A stretch of 64,000 nucleotides of DNA from Alphaproteobacteria bacterium (lineage in GTDB: Bacteria > Pseudomonadota > Alphaproteobacteria > UBA2966). The stretch spans positions 1-64,000 of the forward strand of contig JABILA010000135.1 in the NCBI GenBank assembly GCA_018654745.1. The letters are read 5' to 3'. Positions within the stretch are counted from its first letter, which is position 1; every line of letters starts with the position of its first letter. A program made the translations under genes and the position numbers. A model generated the notes under the pieces. The model made no database searches, was not told the DNA's origin, and saw only the letters and a program-made list of their open reading frames with translations. Below, in pieces: positions 1-8,956 of this stretch.

Positions 1-30
1 ATAGGCAATTGCCGTTAAATTTGCTGACAT
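1..30 (-). CDS. pntB: NAD(P) transhydrogenase subunit beta, N-terminal fragment
   Basis: Only the first ten codons lie in the window, reading MSANLTAIAY on the minus strand, with the ATG at 28-30. This matches the usual start of PntB, the membrane subunit that binds NADP(H). It begins nine bases after the stop of pntAb, so the order pntAa-pntAb-pntB is that of the split alphaproteobacterial operon. The identity rests on the short N-terminus plus gene order. Confidence 0.8.
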   Translation of the reverse strand, partial: MSANLTAIAY

Positions 31-39
31 GATACTGAC

Positions 40-327
40 CTACTTCTTTTTAAACATGGCCAGCATGCGCTGGGTAACGACGAAGCCGCCGAAGATGTTG
101 ATCGCGGCCAGCACCATGGCGATGAAACCAAGGATTTTGGCGATGCTCATGTCCGTGGGGCCGGTTGCCAGCAAGGCACCAACAATAATCACCGATGAAA
201 TGGCGTTGGTGACCGACATCAGCGGTGTATGCAGGGCGGGGGTGACGCTCCAGACAACGTAATAGCCAACAAATATGGCCATCACGAATACTGAAAACTG
301 GAAGATAAAGGGATCTGCGAGTTCCAT
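40..327 (-). CDS. pntAB: NAD(P) transhydrogenase alpha subunit, membrane part (PntAb)
   Basis: This 95-residue protein has three hydrophobic segments (about residues 10-30, 38-58 and 63-85) and the family signature around [11 protein letters not shown]. It corresponds to the C-terminal membrane domain of E. coli PntA, encoded here as a separate gene as is usual in alphaproteobacteria. With PntB it forms the proton channel that couples proton re-entry to hydride transfer from NADH to NADP+. It starts nine bases after pntAa stops and is clearly in the same operon. Confidence 0.93.
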   Translation of the reverse strand: MELADPFIFQFSVFVMAIFVGYYVVWSVTPALHTPLMSVTNAISSVIIVGALLATGPTDMSIAKILGFIAMVLAAINIFGGFVVTQRMLAMFKKK

Positions 328-336
328 GATCTGGTC

Positions 337-1470
337 TTACCCTTCTGTGAGAAGCGGGTGAACGATTTCGCCATCGCGGGTCAAAGCCACGCCCTGGATA
401 ATCTCGTCTTCCCAATCAATATTCAAATCACCACTCTCCGCATCAATCAGCGGTGTGATGAAATTCAACAGGTTTTTGGCATAAAGAAACGAAGCATCAA
501 CCGCGATGCGGCTGGGCCAGTTGTGATGACCGACGATCTTGACACCGTCCACATCGACAACCTCGCCGGGCTTGCTCATGGTGCAGTTGCCGCCTGCTTC
601 AACGGCCAGGTCAACAATCACCGAACCCTGTTTCATGGACTTGACCATGTCGTCGTCAATCAATGTGGGGGCGGCACGTCCCGGGATCAAAGCCGTACAA
701 ATTGCGATGTCCTGTTTAGCCAGGTGCTCGCGAACCAGTCTGGCTTGCTTTTCCTTGTAATCGTCGGACATTTCTTTGGCATAACCAGCGGCGGTTTCAC
801 CGTCTTCGGCATCATCTGTTTCAACCATGACAAATGTCGCACCCAGGCTTTCAACCTGTTCCTTGGCAACGGACCGGACGTCCGTGGCCGAGACAATGGC
901 ACCAAGCCTGCGCGCTGTGGCAATGGCTTGCAGACCAGCAACACCGGCACCCAGCACGAAGACACGGGCCGGGGCAAGGGTGCCCGCGGCAGTCATCATC
1001 ATGGGCATGGCGCGACCAAATTCGTCGGTGGCATCCAGCACAGATTTGTATCCGGCCAGGTTGGATTGTGAAGACAGTACATCCATGCTCTGGGCCCGGG
1101 TGATGCGTGGCATCAATTCCATGGCGCAGGCCAGAACTTTGCGTTCCGCCAGAGCTTTGATCATATCGCGGCTTTGCGTTGGTGCCAGTGTCGAGACCAG
1201 CATCGCACCTTCCTTGATCAGGGCGATCTCGTCATCCATCGGTCCCTGGACCTTGAAGACAACGTCGGCATCTTTTAAGGCGCTGGCCGCATCTGAGGCG
1301 ATCTCGGCTCCGGCATCCTTGAAAGCAACGTCAGATATGGCAGCAGAAACGCCTGCTCCACTTTCAACGATAACCGTCGCACCCAGAGCAACCAGTTTCT
1401 TGACAGTATCAGGTGTCGCGGCAACACGTTTTTCGTGCTCCCGCCGTTCCTTGGGAATTGCAATCTTCAT
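337..1470 (-). CDS. pntAA: NAD(P) transhydrogenase alpha subunit, NAD(H)-binding part (PntAa)
   Basis: A 377-residue soluble subunit that binds NAD(H) and passes hydride to the NADP(H) domain of PntB, supplying NADPH at the expense of the proton gradient. The N-terminal AlaDH/PNT domain begins MKIAIPKERREHEKRVA. The Rossmann glycine motif GAGVAGLQA is at about residues 174-182, and the family segment RAQSMDVLSSQSN is at about 125-137. It stops before any membrane segment, so the membrane part is the separate downstream gene. An AGGAAA sequence precedes the ATG. The gene is downstream of the tiny aa3 oxidase subunit IV gene, a common alphaproteobacterial pairing. Confidence 0.95.
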   Translation of the reverse strand: MKIAIPKERREHEKRVAATPDTVKKLVALGATVIVESGAGVSAAISDVAFKDAGAEIASDAASALKDADVVFKVQGPMDDEIALIKEGAMLVSTLAPTQSRDMIKALAERKVLACAMELMPRITRAQSMDVLSSQSNLAGYKSVLDATDEFGRAMPMMMTAAGTLAPARVFVLGAGVAGLQAIATARRLGAIVSATDVRSVAKEQVESLGATFVMVETDDAEDGETAAGYAKEMSDDYKEKQARLVREHLAKQDIAICTALIPGRAAPTLIDDDMVKSMKQGSVIVDLAVEAGGNCTMSKPGEVVDVDGVKIVGHHNWPSRIAVDASFLYAKNLLNFITPLIDAESGDLNIDWEDEIIQGVALTRDGEIVHPLLTEG

Positions 1471-1672
1471 GTATTTTCCTGCCTTGTTTCGGCGTTCCCG
1501 TTCAGCCGGGATTGTCCAGGCTGATATCCATCACGTCTGAAAAGACGCGTTGTCGTGCCGGTACTTCAAGTGTCGCGGGGGTCCGGCATTTTCAGAAGCA
1601 GCATGTCCCCGAGAGAACGGCTGCTTCCATACAGGTTTTGCGTTGGATTATTACGCGTCTACGCGCAAGGGA

Positions 1673-1801
1673 TCAGGGCGTCAGAAATGCCGCCATCAAA
1701 GCCACAATCGCCAGGCAACCTATCGTGCCCCAGGTGATCAGCTTTGTGAAATCGGTCCACATCTGTTTGTTTTGGGAATCGTCCATTTGACCTTCACTCA
1801 T
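1673..1801 (-). CDS. aa3-type cytochrome c oxidase subunit IV family protein (42 aa)
   Basis: A 42-codon gene, ATG at 1799-1801 and TGA at 1673-1675. The product starts MSEGQMDDSQNKQMWTDF, continues into one transmembrane helix (about residues 20-40) and ends AAFLTP. A short acidic/polar head with a W-x-x-F-x-K-L motif before a single helix is the pattern of the small aa3-type oxidase subunit IV family. In many alphaproteobacteria this gene lies just upstream of pntA, as here. It probably packs against the cytochrome oxidase core. Identification is from pattern and context rather than a search. Confidence 0.78.
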   Translation of the reverse strand: MSEGQMDDSQNKQMWTDFTKLITWGTIGCLAIVALMAAFLTP

Positions 1802-1937
1802 AGCAGTACAAGCCTTTTGCTAAAAAATTTGATTTTCGGGCGGCACTATACCAGACAAACAGGGTTGTTCAATGCCGGGTTGATGTTGCTTTTAATGCTT
1901 CTAAATAAAGCATTTTTTGGCCTGCAGGACTGTCTTG

Positions 1938-3305
1938 CTATTCCATCGCCATCATCGGCAGGCCGATGGCGATGGCCGGCAGCAACCAGACCAGACCAAC
2001 CCCGACGATCTGGATGGCAACTATTGGTATGGCTCCTCGGTAAATATCGGCGATGCGAACCTCTGGCGGGGCGGCCCCTTTCACGAAAAACAGGGCAAAA
2101 CCAAAGGGCGGTGTGAGGAACGAGGTTTGCAGCACAAGACCGATCAGGACAGCGACCCAGACCCTGGCCATTTCCTCCGAGCCGACATAGCTGGCAAAAT
2201 CCAGTTCCGAGATGATCGGGTAAAATATCGGCAGGGTGATGACGACAATTTCGATCCAGTCGATAAAAAAGCCCAGTACGAAGATTGTCAGCAATATGAC
2301 CGCCAACAAGCCAAAGTCACCAAGGCCCGTTGCTCCCATCAGCTCAATAATCACATCGTCGCCGCCAAGGTAGCGAAAGGGGTAGGAAAAGACTGTTGCC
2401 GCTACAACGATGAAAAACACCATGGAGGTGGTGATGACAGTTCCCTTGACGACTTCATTGACCAGACGAGGGGTCAGGGTGCGGGTCAGGGCCATCAGCA
2501 ACACCCCCCCGGCGGCACCTACTGCGGCGGCTTCGGTTGGCGTCGCCCAGCCTGCGATGATCGATCCCAGTACCAGCGCGATTAGCGCGATGGGCAGTGC
2601 AAGCGAGCGAAAAACATACAACAGCAACTTGCCGGTTTGCCCCTTGAATTCGTTTTCTATGGGCGGGGCACCTGTGCCGTCCCAGGCCGCGCGCCCGACA
2701 TAATAGATCATGAACAGAACAGCCAGCCCCAGCCCCGGCACAATCGTCGCCAGAAAAAGCGAGCCCATGGAGATATTCAGATGCTGGGCCAGGAAAAACA
2801 GCATGATCCCGGGCGGCAGGATGATGCCAAGGGTTCCGGCAGCCGCAACAGATCCTGTGGCGATGGATGGTTTGTAGCCTTGCTCCAGCATGGTCGGCAG
2901 GGCAACGATCGCCAGTGTTGCCACGGATGCGCCAATCAGTCCGGCAGCAGGTGCCAGCAGGATTCCCAGGATAATAACCGCAATGGTCATGCTGGCAGGC
3001 ACACGACGCAACAGGACCCGCATACAGAGCAGCATTTCACGTGCGACACCCGATTTTTCAATCGCGAGCCCCATGAACAACAACATGGGCACAGCGGGAT
3101 AAATCAGATTGCCCCTGAAGGTCGCGCCGATCCGCAAGGGTAAATTCAGGAAGGCGACACCTGGTATATCGCCTGTTAACCAGCCCAAAGCCGTAAACAG
3201 CAAACCTACACCAGCCAGAATTAGCGCGACGGGATAACCTGAGAACAAAACGACAGCCATGACCGGCAACATCAGGAACGGTAGCCACTCGGAGAGGAAT
3301 TCCAT
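1938..3305 (-). CDS. TRAP transporter large permease subunit (DctM family)
   Basis: About 455 residues, almost wholly hydrophobic with roughly twelve membrane helices. Family segments include FLFMGLAIEKSGVA-like residues, GIILPPGIMLFFLAQ and FLTPPFGFALFF. This is the DctM/DedA-type large subunit of a tripartite ATP-independent periplasmic transporter, driving solute uptake with an ion gradient, probably for an organic acid or a mannitol/chloroaromatic-class substrate. I prefer the ATG at 3305. A GTG at 3314 overlaps the end of the small subunit, but its GGAGG lies only three bases away. No substrate-binding protein gene is nearby. Confidence 0.9.
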   Translation of the reverse strand: MEFLSEWLPFLMLPVMAVVLFSGYPVALILAGVGLLFTALGWLTGDIPGVAFLNLPLRIGATFRGNLIYPAVPMLLFMGLAIEKSGVAREMLLCMRVLLRRVPASMTIAVIILGILLAPAAGLIGASVATLAIVALPTMLEQGYKPSIATGSVAAAGTLGIILPPGIMLFFLAQHLNISMGSLFLATIVPGLGLAVLFMIYYVGRAAWDGTGAPPIENEFKGQTGKLLLYVFRSLALPIALIALVLGSIIAGWATPTEAAAVGAAGGVLLMALTRTLTPRLVNEVVKGTVITTSMVFFIVVAATVFSYPFRYLGGDDVIIELMGATGLGDFGLLAVILLTIFVLGFFIDWIEIVVITLPIFYPIISELDFASYVGSEEMARVWVAVLIGLVLQTSFLTPPFGFALFFVKGAAPPEVRIADIYRGAIPIVAIQIVGVGLVWLLPAIAIGLPMMAME

Positions 3306-3306
3306 A

Positions 3307-3831
3307 CTAGACACGGTCCTCCGGAGCCGGGGTCGCGCGTTTACCCGTCAGAAACAGAATGTTCCTTGCCATGGTAATCAGCCCGGCCAGAGCAAGTATC
3401 CCGAGGCCAAATGGGACGATGGATTTCAAAATCCAGCTGAACTGGCGGGAATCAGAGACCATACTTTCCTGAATATAGGGAACGTACAGACCGACCATGC
3501 CAAGGGTGAAAGGCAGCAAGGCCAGCAATCCACCACCGATTTCAAACCAGGCCTGTGTGCGGGGCGATTGGTTGGCGCGAAAGATGTCCACGCGCACATG
3601 ACCATTGCGCAGATAGGTGTAACCAAAGGCAAGAATGACCAGCAGGGCGAAGGCGGTAAATTCATAGAACCGCAACAGGCCTGAGGGAACGTTGGTATAT
3701 TGCCTCGCGATAACCTCGTAGACCCGCAACCCGCCCAGGACCAACAGGGCGATCCAGCCGACAGAAATCGCGATAAACGAAATGGTTTTGTCGAGTCCGT
3801 TCAGGACCCGTTCGAATGCAGATATCTGCAT
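3307..3831 (-). CDS. TRAP transporter small permease subunit (DctQ family)
   Basis: A 174-residue protein with four predicted membrane helices (about residues 16-36, 56-74, 92-114 and 136-158). The FTAFALLVILAFGYTYLRNGHVRVDIF segment carries the family's R-x-x-x-H-V-R-V-D motif, which identifies DctQ. It pairs with the large permease encoded immediately downstream, the two reading frames touching or overlapping, so translation is likely coupled. The extracytoplasmic DctP component that gives substrate specificity is absent from this window, so the substrate is unknown. Confidence 0.88.
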   Translation of the reverse strand: MQISAFERVLNGLDKTISFIAISVGWIALLVLGGLRVYEVIARQYTNVPSGLLRFYEFTAFALLVILAFGYTYLRNGHVRVDIFRANQSPRTQAWFEIGGGLLALLPFTLGMVGLYVPYIQESMVSDSRQFSWILKSIVPFGLGILALAGLITMARNILFLTGKRATPAPEDRV

Positions 3832-3998
3832 GGTATAGTCTCAAACTCCCCCTTTGATTTGCCACGAATCCTAACGATTTGGCGAGCATTTGCAACGTTG
3901 CAGGAAAATCCGGGGTGAGGCTCACAACGGTGTTAGTTGCTGTTCAGCCTTGAATTCAGTTATGGTGAGACCAAATTAGAAACATTCCACACTATTGA

Positions 3999-4023
3999 GC
4001 GTTTCCGGGTTTCACGGAAACGC
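3999..4023. repeat. Perfect 9-bp palindromic hairpin (copy B)
   Basis: Arms GCGTTTCCG (3999-4007) and CGGAAACGC (4015-4023) with a 7-base loop. It lies in the 283-base gap between the TRAP operon and the VOC gene, about 90 bases before the VOC start. The arm sequence resembles the hairpin at 4070-4094 and the one at 48069-48095. Confidence 0.6.
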
Positions 4024-4069
4024 AGCGGTGGCTCAAATCTCTTGGTATGAGCCAATAAATGAAGCATTA

Positions 4070-4094
4070 GCGATTCCGCTTAAGCCGGAATCGC
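4070..4094. repeat. Perfect 9-bp palindromic hairpin (copy A)
   Basis: Arms GCGATTCCG (4070-4078) and CGGAATCGC (4086-4094) around a 7-base loop. The right half, TTAAGCCGGAATCGCCC (4080-4096), recurs with two differences at 48080-48096 and in weaker form at 51821-51837. It ends about 20 bases before the VOC gene start codon and just upstream of that gene's GGGGGA ribosome-binding site, so it could affect the gene's translation. Confidence 0.6.
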
Positions 4095-4114
4095 CCTAGT
4101 TTGGGGGACGACCC

Positions 4115-4783
4115 ATGACTGAACTAACCGACAAGATCACCGGTATTGATCATCTCGCCTTTATCACCAATGACATGGTGAAAACGGTCCGATTTTATCG
4201 CGACCTTCTGGGAATGGAATTGAACGCCGGGATTGGTCATGACGGCTATCGCCACTATTTCTTCCGGGCCGGAAATACCCTGATCGCCTTTTTCGAATAT
4301 GAAGGTGCCAGCGAGATGAAACGCAAGTTCCATGGCTCGCCTTCAACCGAACCCCTGGGCTTTGATCATTTGTCCGTTCATGTGGAAAGCCGCGCCGATC
4401 TTTTTGCCGTCAAGGACAAGCTGGAAGCTGCCGGTATCGAAGTCGACGGCGTCGTCGATCACGGCACCCTCTGGTCGATCTATTTCTTTGACCCCAACAA
4501 CATCCCGCTGGAGATCAGCTGGGCCACATGTGAAGTTGTGAATGCGCCAGCCATCCATGACAGCCAACCCCTGGAAATTGCCGCCGAAGGGGCCGCTCCG
4601 CAACCAGGACACTGGCCAGCGGTTACCAATCCTACCCTTGAAGAAGACATGCGCGCCTATCCTGGCAATGGCTATCTGATGCGCGATACCGGCATCGCCG
4701 AAGGACGGCTAAGGTTTACGGACGAATATGCCGCCATCCCTGAAGAAAAACGCTCAAGACCAAGACCTGAAGCGGCGGAGTGA
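4115..4783 (+). CDS. VOC (glyoxalase/dioxygenase-fold) family protein
   Basis: A 222-residue protein with one vicinal-oxygen-chelate module in the first 140 residues. Likely metal ligands are His13 (IDHLAF), His85 (FDHLSVHV) and Glu133 (IPLEISW), the H/H/E pattern of VOC enzymes. The motif YFFDPNNIPLEIS is typical of the glyoxalase/fosfomycin-resistance branch. The C-terminal 80 residues are polar and look like an extension outside the domain. The actual substrate cannot be read from sequence; candidates are a dioxygenase or lyase acting on small organic compounds. It is monocistronic, with GGGGGA before the ATG and a strong terminator at 4885-4913. Confidence 0.8.
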   Translation: MTELTDKITGIDHLAFITNDMVKTVRFYRDLLGMELNAGIGHDGYRHYFFRAGNTLIAFFEYEGASEMKRKFHGSPSTEPLGFDHLSVHVESRADLFAVKDKLEAAGIEVDGVVDHGTLWSIYFFDPNNIPLEISWATCEVVNAPAIHDSQPLEIAAEGAAPQPGHWPAVTNPTLEEDMRAYPGNGYLMRDTGIAEGRLRFTDEYAAIPEEKRSRPRPEAAE

Positions 4784-4859
4784 GGGATTACCGGATTTTC
4801 TGAAATATCCGTTAACACTTCCTTCACTATGCAGCCCCCAGGATGTAAGTCCGCGCCGA

Positions 4860-4913
4860 GAGGTGCGCCTCCCTGTTGAACACTGAGCCGCCAGGAACTG
4901 GCGGCTCCTTTTT
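4860..4913 (+). terminator. Rho-independent terminator with C-rich leader hairpin
   Basis: The main stem pairs GAGCCGCCAG (4885-4894) with CTGGCGGCTC (4898-4907), followed by CTTTTTG. It terminates VOC-gene transcription ahead of the convergent rsmD. Just upstream is a mini-hairpin GAGG-TGCG-CCTC (4860-4871) followed by CCTCCC. This layout is reminiscent of small alphaproteobacterial RNAs that expose anti-Shine-Dalgarno loops, so a 3'-UTR-derived sRNA is possible. Confidence 0.85.
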
Positions 4914-4932
4914 GTGTCCGGGGCGCGGTGGG

Positions 4933-5541
4933 TCAGATTTTATGTCGTCTGACGATGGTCATCACGCAGATGCCGTATTTTCGTTGATCGACCTGTTCGA
5001 ACCCTTCAGGGATTTCTACTTTTTCACGGCCCCCGGTTTCAATGACGGCAAGACAATCGTCTGACAGCCAGCCTGCTTTGGCCAGCTCCTCCAGGGCAAC
5101 ACTGCCCAGACCGCTGTCATAAGGGGCATCCAGCAAGACAAGGTCTGCCGGAACCTGGCCGCCGACAGGTGTGGGTCCGGGTCGGGCACCATCGCGTTGC
5201 AGCATGGAAATGGCCCCGGTTTCCCCCAGTGCAATCGCGTTACGGCGGATCATTTTAAGGTTCGCGGGATTTTGCTCCAGAAAAGCCACATGTTCGGCCC
5301 CGCGGGACAGGGCTTCGATACCCAGGGCACCCGATCCTGAAAAGACATCCAGGACCCTGGCCCCTGTGGGCATAGGGCCAGCATCGGTCCGGTAATCTCC
5401 GTGGTTCAGGATATTGAACAGGGCCTCACGGGCGCGGTCCGAGGTCGGGCGTACCGAGCCATCGTTCGGCACATCCAGTTTTCTGCCCTTGTATTTGCCG
5501 CCAATGATCCGGATGGCACCTAGCTCACGTCTTTTGGGCAT
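4933..5541 (-). CDS. rsmD: 16S rRNA (guanine966-N2)-methyltransferase RsmD
   Basis: About 202 residues from the ATG at 5541, the start chosen because [20 protein letters not shown] is the standard RsmD beginning; longer reads run backwards into rluB. Family features are [26 protein letters not shown] and the SAM-binding [20 protein letters not shown]. The catalytic loop reads LLDAPYDSG, so the usual DPPY tetrad is DAPY here, a conservative variation at the second position. It methylates G966 of 16S rRNA during 30S assembly. Its start overlaps the end of rluB by 17 bases, so the two are co-transcribed and probably translationally coupled. Confidence 0.92.
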   Translation of the reverse strand: MPKRRELGAIRIIGGKYKGRKLDVPNDGSVRPTSDRAREALFNILNHGDYRTDAGPMPTGARVLDVFSGSGALGIEALSRGAEHVAFLEQNPANLKMIRRNAIALGETGAISMLQRDGARPGPTPVGGQVPADLVLLDAPYDSGLGSVALEELAKAGWLSDDCLAVIETGGREKVEIPEGFEQVDQRKYGICVMTIVRRHKI

Positions 5542-6400
5542 CGGGTTTCTTTTTTGCTGTTCTTCTTTTGCCGCCCGGTTTTCTGTTTTCGAAATCTTTT
5601 GTCTTGCCAGGGCGTTTTTTTGCAGGGGCTTTTTTGGCTTTGGCCCATTTGTCAGATCGTACCGGCTTGCTGCTGTCACCAGTTTGTGCGCGCAAGATCG
5701 CACCGGCAATTTCCGTGACTTCACGTACCCCAAGCTTGCCAAGTTCAAACGGACCATAGCCCGTTCGGATCAATCGCCCTACTTCGTATCCCAGGTGATT
5801 AAACACACGGCGGATTTCCCGATTTTTACCTTCGGTCAGGACGACCTTGATCCAGGCGTTGGCCCCTTGCTGACGTTCAAGCTCAGCCTTGATGGGGCCG
5901 TATGTTACGCCCTCAACGGTAATGCCTTTTTCCAGTGCAGCCAGTTCATCGGGTTGCGGACGGCCGTGAATTCGAATGCGATATCGCCGCGCCCAGCCGT
6001 TGGACGGATGCTCCAGCTTACGGGCTAATTCACCATCCGTTGTCAGCAACAACAGGCCTTCGGAATTGATGTCCAGGCGACCGACCGAAACCACACGCGG
6101 CATCGACTTGGGCAGGGTATCGAACACGGTTTGGCGACCTTGCGGATCCTTGTGGGTTGTGATCACGCCGGTAGGTTTGTGATAGAGCCACAATCGCTGC
6201 GGTCCGGCGCCGGACAACGGGTTGCCATCCACCAGAATTTTGCTGCTTTCGGTTACCAGGCAGGCAGGTGTCGTCAAGATTTCGCCGTCAACCGAAACCC
6301 GGCCTGCGGTAATCCAGCGTTCAGCTTCGCGACGGGAACACAAACCAGCTGCAGCCATACGTTTGGCAATGCGCTCGCCCTTCAGGTCTTTATCGCTCAC
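5525..6400 (-). CDS. rluB: 23S rRNA pseudouridine synthase, RsuA/RluB family
   Basis: A 291-residue enzyme. An S4 RNA-binding domain occupies about residues 7-55 ([20 protein letters not shown]). The catalytic domain carries [17 protein letters not shown] with the nucleophilic Asp at about residue 110. The last 55 residues are a Lys/Ala/Pro-rich basic tail, common in alphaproteobacterial RluB and probably RNA-binding. It likely makes pseudouridine 2605 in 23S rRNA, although RsuA or RluE specificity cannot be excluded. It overlaps the amidotransferase gene by 11 bases upstream and rsmD by 17 bases downstream. Confidence 0.9.
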   Translation of the reverse strand: MSDKDLKGERIAKRMAAAGLCSRREAERWITAGRVSVDGEILTTPACLVTESSKILVDGNPLSGAGPQRLWLYHKPTGVITTHKDPQGRQTVFDTLPKSMPRVVSVGRLDINSEGLLLLTTDGELARKLEHPSNGWARRYRIRIHGRPQPDELAALEKGITVEGVTYGPIKAELERQQGANAWIKVVLTEGKNREIRRVFNHLGYEVGRLIRTGYGPFELGKLGVREVTEIAGAILRAQTGDSSKPVRSDKWAKAKKAPAKKRPGKTKDFENRKPGGKRRTAKKKPDAQKT

Positions 6401-7109
6401 AGGATGCGTCCACCAATGCTTTCAGGATTTTGGCGTCACCCTGATCAATTTCAAATTCGGGATGCCATTCAACGCCGAGGCAGAACCGGTAGGCGGGTGC
6501 TTCGATGCCTTCAATGACACCGTCTTCGGCACGTGCGTTGATGACGATGCCCTCGGGTTCGTCCAGGGCGGCCTGGTGATGGGCGCTGTTCACATGCATT
6601 TCTGTATTGCCGACAATTGAATGCAGCAAGGTACCTTCCGTGACGGTGATGCTGTGTCCGGCTTCGTCACGTGGATTGGGTTGTTCATGCGGCAAGGCGT
6701 TTTCGATCACGTCAGGAATGTGCTGGATAAGTTTTCCGCCCAGGATTACATGCAATAATTGATGGCCGCCACAGATGCCAAGAACCGGCATGTTCCGCGC
6801 CAGGGCACCTTTTGTGATCGCCATTTCAAATTCCGTGCGATCAGGCTTCAAATCGACTTTTTCGTGGACTTCTGATGCCCCAAACAGGGCCGGATCAACA
6901 TCAAAGGCACCGCCCGTGACAATCAGGCCGTCTATGGTATCCAGATAGTCGTCGACCAGCGCCGTTTCATTCGCCAGCGCCAGTGGCACACCACCGGCAT
7001 TGACGACGGAACCACAATAATTCCGGCGCAGGGCATACCAGGGAAATTTCGAATATTCTCCTGGTTCTTCCGCGTCCATTGTCAGGCCAATAAGGGGGCG
7101 TGTGTTCAT
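6390..7109 (-). CDS. Class I glutamine amidotransferase-like hydrolase (PuuD/gamma-glutamyl-GABA hydrolase family)
   Basis: About 239 residues from the ATG at 7109 ([12 protein letters not shown]); an upstream ATG at 7121 adds only MLRR. The nucleophile elbow GICGGHQ holds Cys113, with AHHQAA and WHPEFE supplying the His-Glu of the triad, and DGLIVTGG and DPALFG are typical of peptidase C26. Relatives hydrolyse gamma-glutamyl bonds such as gamma-glutamyl-GABA in putrescine breakdown, but no puu pathway genes are adjacent, so the substrate is open. It leads a tight three-gene operon with rluB and rsmD and is divergent from tadA. Confidence 0.85.
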   Translation of the reverse strand: MNTRPLIGLTMDAEEPGEYSKFPWYALRRNYCGSVVNAGGVPLALANETALVDDYLDTIDGLIVTGGAFDVDPALFGASEVHEKVDLKPDRTEFEMAITKGALARNMPVLGICGGHQLLHVILGGKLIQHIPDVIENALPHEQPNPRDEAGHSITVTEGTLLHSIVGNTEMHVNSAHHQAALDEPEGIVINARAEDGVIEGIEAPAYRFCLGVEWHPEFEIDQGDAKILKALVDASCER

Positions 7110-7186
7110 GCGCCGGAGCATAGTGGGGAGCAGTCAAAACAACAAGATAACTTGACCCTGTGCCGGATGCGTTCCACCCTTGGCGG

Positions 7187-7642
7187 ATGAACGCTGAAAA
7201 ATCCTATATGGCACAAGCCCTTGAACAGGCTGAACTGGCCGCTGCCCGCGGCGAAGTACCAGTTGGTGCAGTATTGGTTGATCCGGCAATTGGCGAGGTT
7301 ATCGCGGCAGATGGCAATCGCACGCGAGAGTACGATGACCCGACGGCGCATGCAGAAATGCTGGTCATCCGGGCTGGTGCGGGTGCCAAAGGCAAGGAAC
7401 GACTGAACGGATTTGATCTCTATGTAACGCTTGAGCCCTGTCCCATGTGTGCCCAGGCCATCAGCTTCGCCCGTCTCAGGCGGCTCTATTTTGCGGCGTC
7501 GGATGAAAAAAGTGGCGGTGTTGAGCACGGACCACGGATATTTACCTCTACTTCCTGCCATCATGCGCCGGAAATCTATGGCGGGATCGACGAAGTTCGC
7601 GCTGCAACAATGTTGCGTGATTTTTTTAAGACGAAGCGGTAA
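7187..7642 (+). CDS. tadA: tRNA(Arg) adenosine-34 deaminase TadA
   Basis: About 151 residues with the zinc-dependent deaminase signature: HAE at about residues 55-57 (His ligand and the proton-shuttling Glu) and PCPMC at about 84-88 (two Cys ligands). The segments GEVPVGAVLVD, LEPCPMCAQA and GGVEHGPRIF are typical of TadA. It converts A34 of tRNA-Arg(ACG) to inosine. Starts at GTG 7160, ATG 7187 and ATG 7208 are all possible. I chose 7187 because it gives the usual short helix before MAQALEQAE; no start has a strong ribosome-binding site. Confidence 0.92.
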   Translation: MNAEKSYMAQALEQAELAAARGEVPVGAVLVDPAIGEVIAADGNRTREYDDPTAHAEMLVIRAGAGAKGKERLNGFDLYVTLEPCPMCAQAISFARLRRLYFAASDEKSGGVEHGPRIFTSTSCHHAPEIYGGIDEVRAATMLRDFFKTKR

Positions 7643-7735
7643 TTCCCAAAGCCGTCAAAACGTCTTAGAATGCGCCTTGCATACAATTTCAGTTTATCCC
7701 TCCCAAAATCTCACCAACAGTACAGGCAGGTAAAA

Positions 7736-8938
7736 ATGGATTTCGAATATTCCTCACGCGTTCAGGAGCTGCGCGAACGTGTCATGTCGTTCATGGACGA
7801 ACATGTCTATCCCAACGAACATCTTTTTGACCAACAGGTCGACGAAGGTGACCGTTGGCAGCCAACGGCAATCGTTGAAGAATTGAAGGTCAAAGCCAAG
7901 GCCGAGGGCCTTTGGAACCTGTTTCTGCCTGAATCAGACCTCGGCGCTGGCCTGACCAATCTTGAATACGCACCCTTGTGTGAAATTATGGGTCGTGTGG
8001 GCTTTGCGGCTGAAGTCTTTAACTGCTCTGCACCGGATACCGGCAACATGGAAGTGCTGACGCGCTATGCCTCGCCGGAAAACCAGGATAAATGGCTGAA
8101 GCCTTTGTTGGCTGGTGAATTTCGTTCCGGCTTTGCCATGACAGAACCAGCTGTTGCCTCGTCAGATGCCACCAACATTCAGTCCGAAATCAAACGCGAT
8201 GGCGATGAATATGTCATCAATGGTCGCAAGTGGTGGACATCCGGTGCCGGCGATCCGCGCTGCAAGATCCTGATTTTCATGGGCAAGACCGACCCAACAG
8301 CTGCCAAACACTCACAGCAATCCATGATCCTGGTGCCTATGGAAACGCCTGGTATCAAAGTCATGCGGGCGCTGAATGTATTTGGCTATGACGATGCACC
8401 GCACGGTCATATGGAAGTTGATTTCAAGGACGTTCGCGTGCCGGCAGAAAACATGCTGCTGGGCGAAGGGCGTGGCTTTGAAATTGCACAAGGTCGCTTG
8501 GGCCCTGGCCGTATTCACCATTGCATGCGCTCCATTGGTATCGCTGAACGCGCCCTTGAAATGGCCGTCAAACGGGTCAATGAACGTGTCGCTTTTGGCA
8601 GTCCCATTGCGGACCACGGCATGGCCCGCAAGGCCATTGCAGATTGCCGCATGGAGATCGAACAAGCGCGTTTGCTGACCCTGAAGGCCGCCTACATGAT
8701 GGATACTGTTGGCAACAAGGCAGCCCGTCAGGAAATCGCCATGATCAAGGTGGTTGGCCCGAACATGTCAACGCGTGTCATTGATCGTTGTCTGCAGATG
8801 CACGGTGGTGGCGGTGTCAGTCAGGACTTCATTCTGGCTAAAGCTTATGCCCATCAGCGTACTTTGCGCCTGGCCGATGGCCCGGACGAAGTTCACACTG
8901 ATCAGATTGCGCGCCTGGAATACAAAAAATACCGCTAG
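7736..8938 (+). CDS. Acyl-CoA dehydrogenase (ACAD10/11-like)
   Basis: A 400-residue flavoprotein that oxidises an acyl-CoA to the 2-enoyl-CoA. Family segments are [16 protein letters not shown] (FAD contact), [39 protein letters not shown] and the C-terminal LADGPDEVH. The GRIHHCMR and GGGGVSQD combination places it with the ACAD10/11-type dehydrogenases rather than short-chain butyryl-CoA enzymes. The start at 7736 (MDFEYSS) follows GGCAGGTAAAA; an upstream frame extension is unlikely. It is monocistronic with its own terminator just downstream. The acyl substrate is not deducible. Confidence 0.9.
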   Translation: MDFEYSSRVQELRERVMSFMDEHVYPNEHLFDQQVDEGDRWQPTAIVEELKVKAKAEGLWNLFLPESDLGAGLTNLEYAPLCEIMGRVGFAAEVFNCSAPDTGNMEVLTRYASPENQDKWLKPLLAGEFRSGFAMTEPAVASSDATNIQSEIKRDGDEYVINGRKWWTSGAGDPRCKILIFMGKTDPTAAKHSQQSMILVPMETPGIKVMRALNVFGYDDAPHGHMEVDFKDVRVPAENMLLGEGRGFEIAQGRLGPGRIHHCMRSIGIAERALEMAVKRVNERVAFGSPIADHGMARKAIADCRMEIEQARLLTLKAAYMMDTVGNKAARQEIAMIKVVGPNMSTRVIDRCLQMHGGGGVSQDFILAKAYAHQRTLRLADGPDEVHTDQIARLEYKKYR

Positions 8939-8956
8939 GGCGTTACGACGACAAAA

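Noticed and set aside
358-1540. Plus-strand open frames opposite pntAa
   Set aside because: Antisense shadows of a well-conserved gene; no ribosome-binding sites or domain signatures.
1902-1925. AATGCTT...AAGCATT hairpin with a T-run near the end of the TRAP operon
   Set aside because: The T-run is on the plus strand, where no gene ends; on the minus strand the tail is AAAAGC, so it is not a usable terminator for the TRAP genes.
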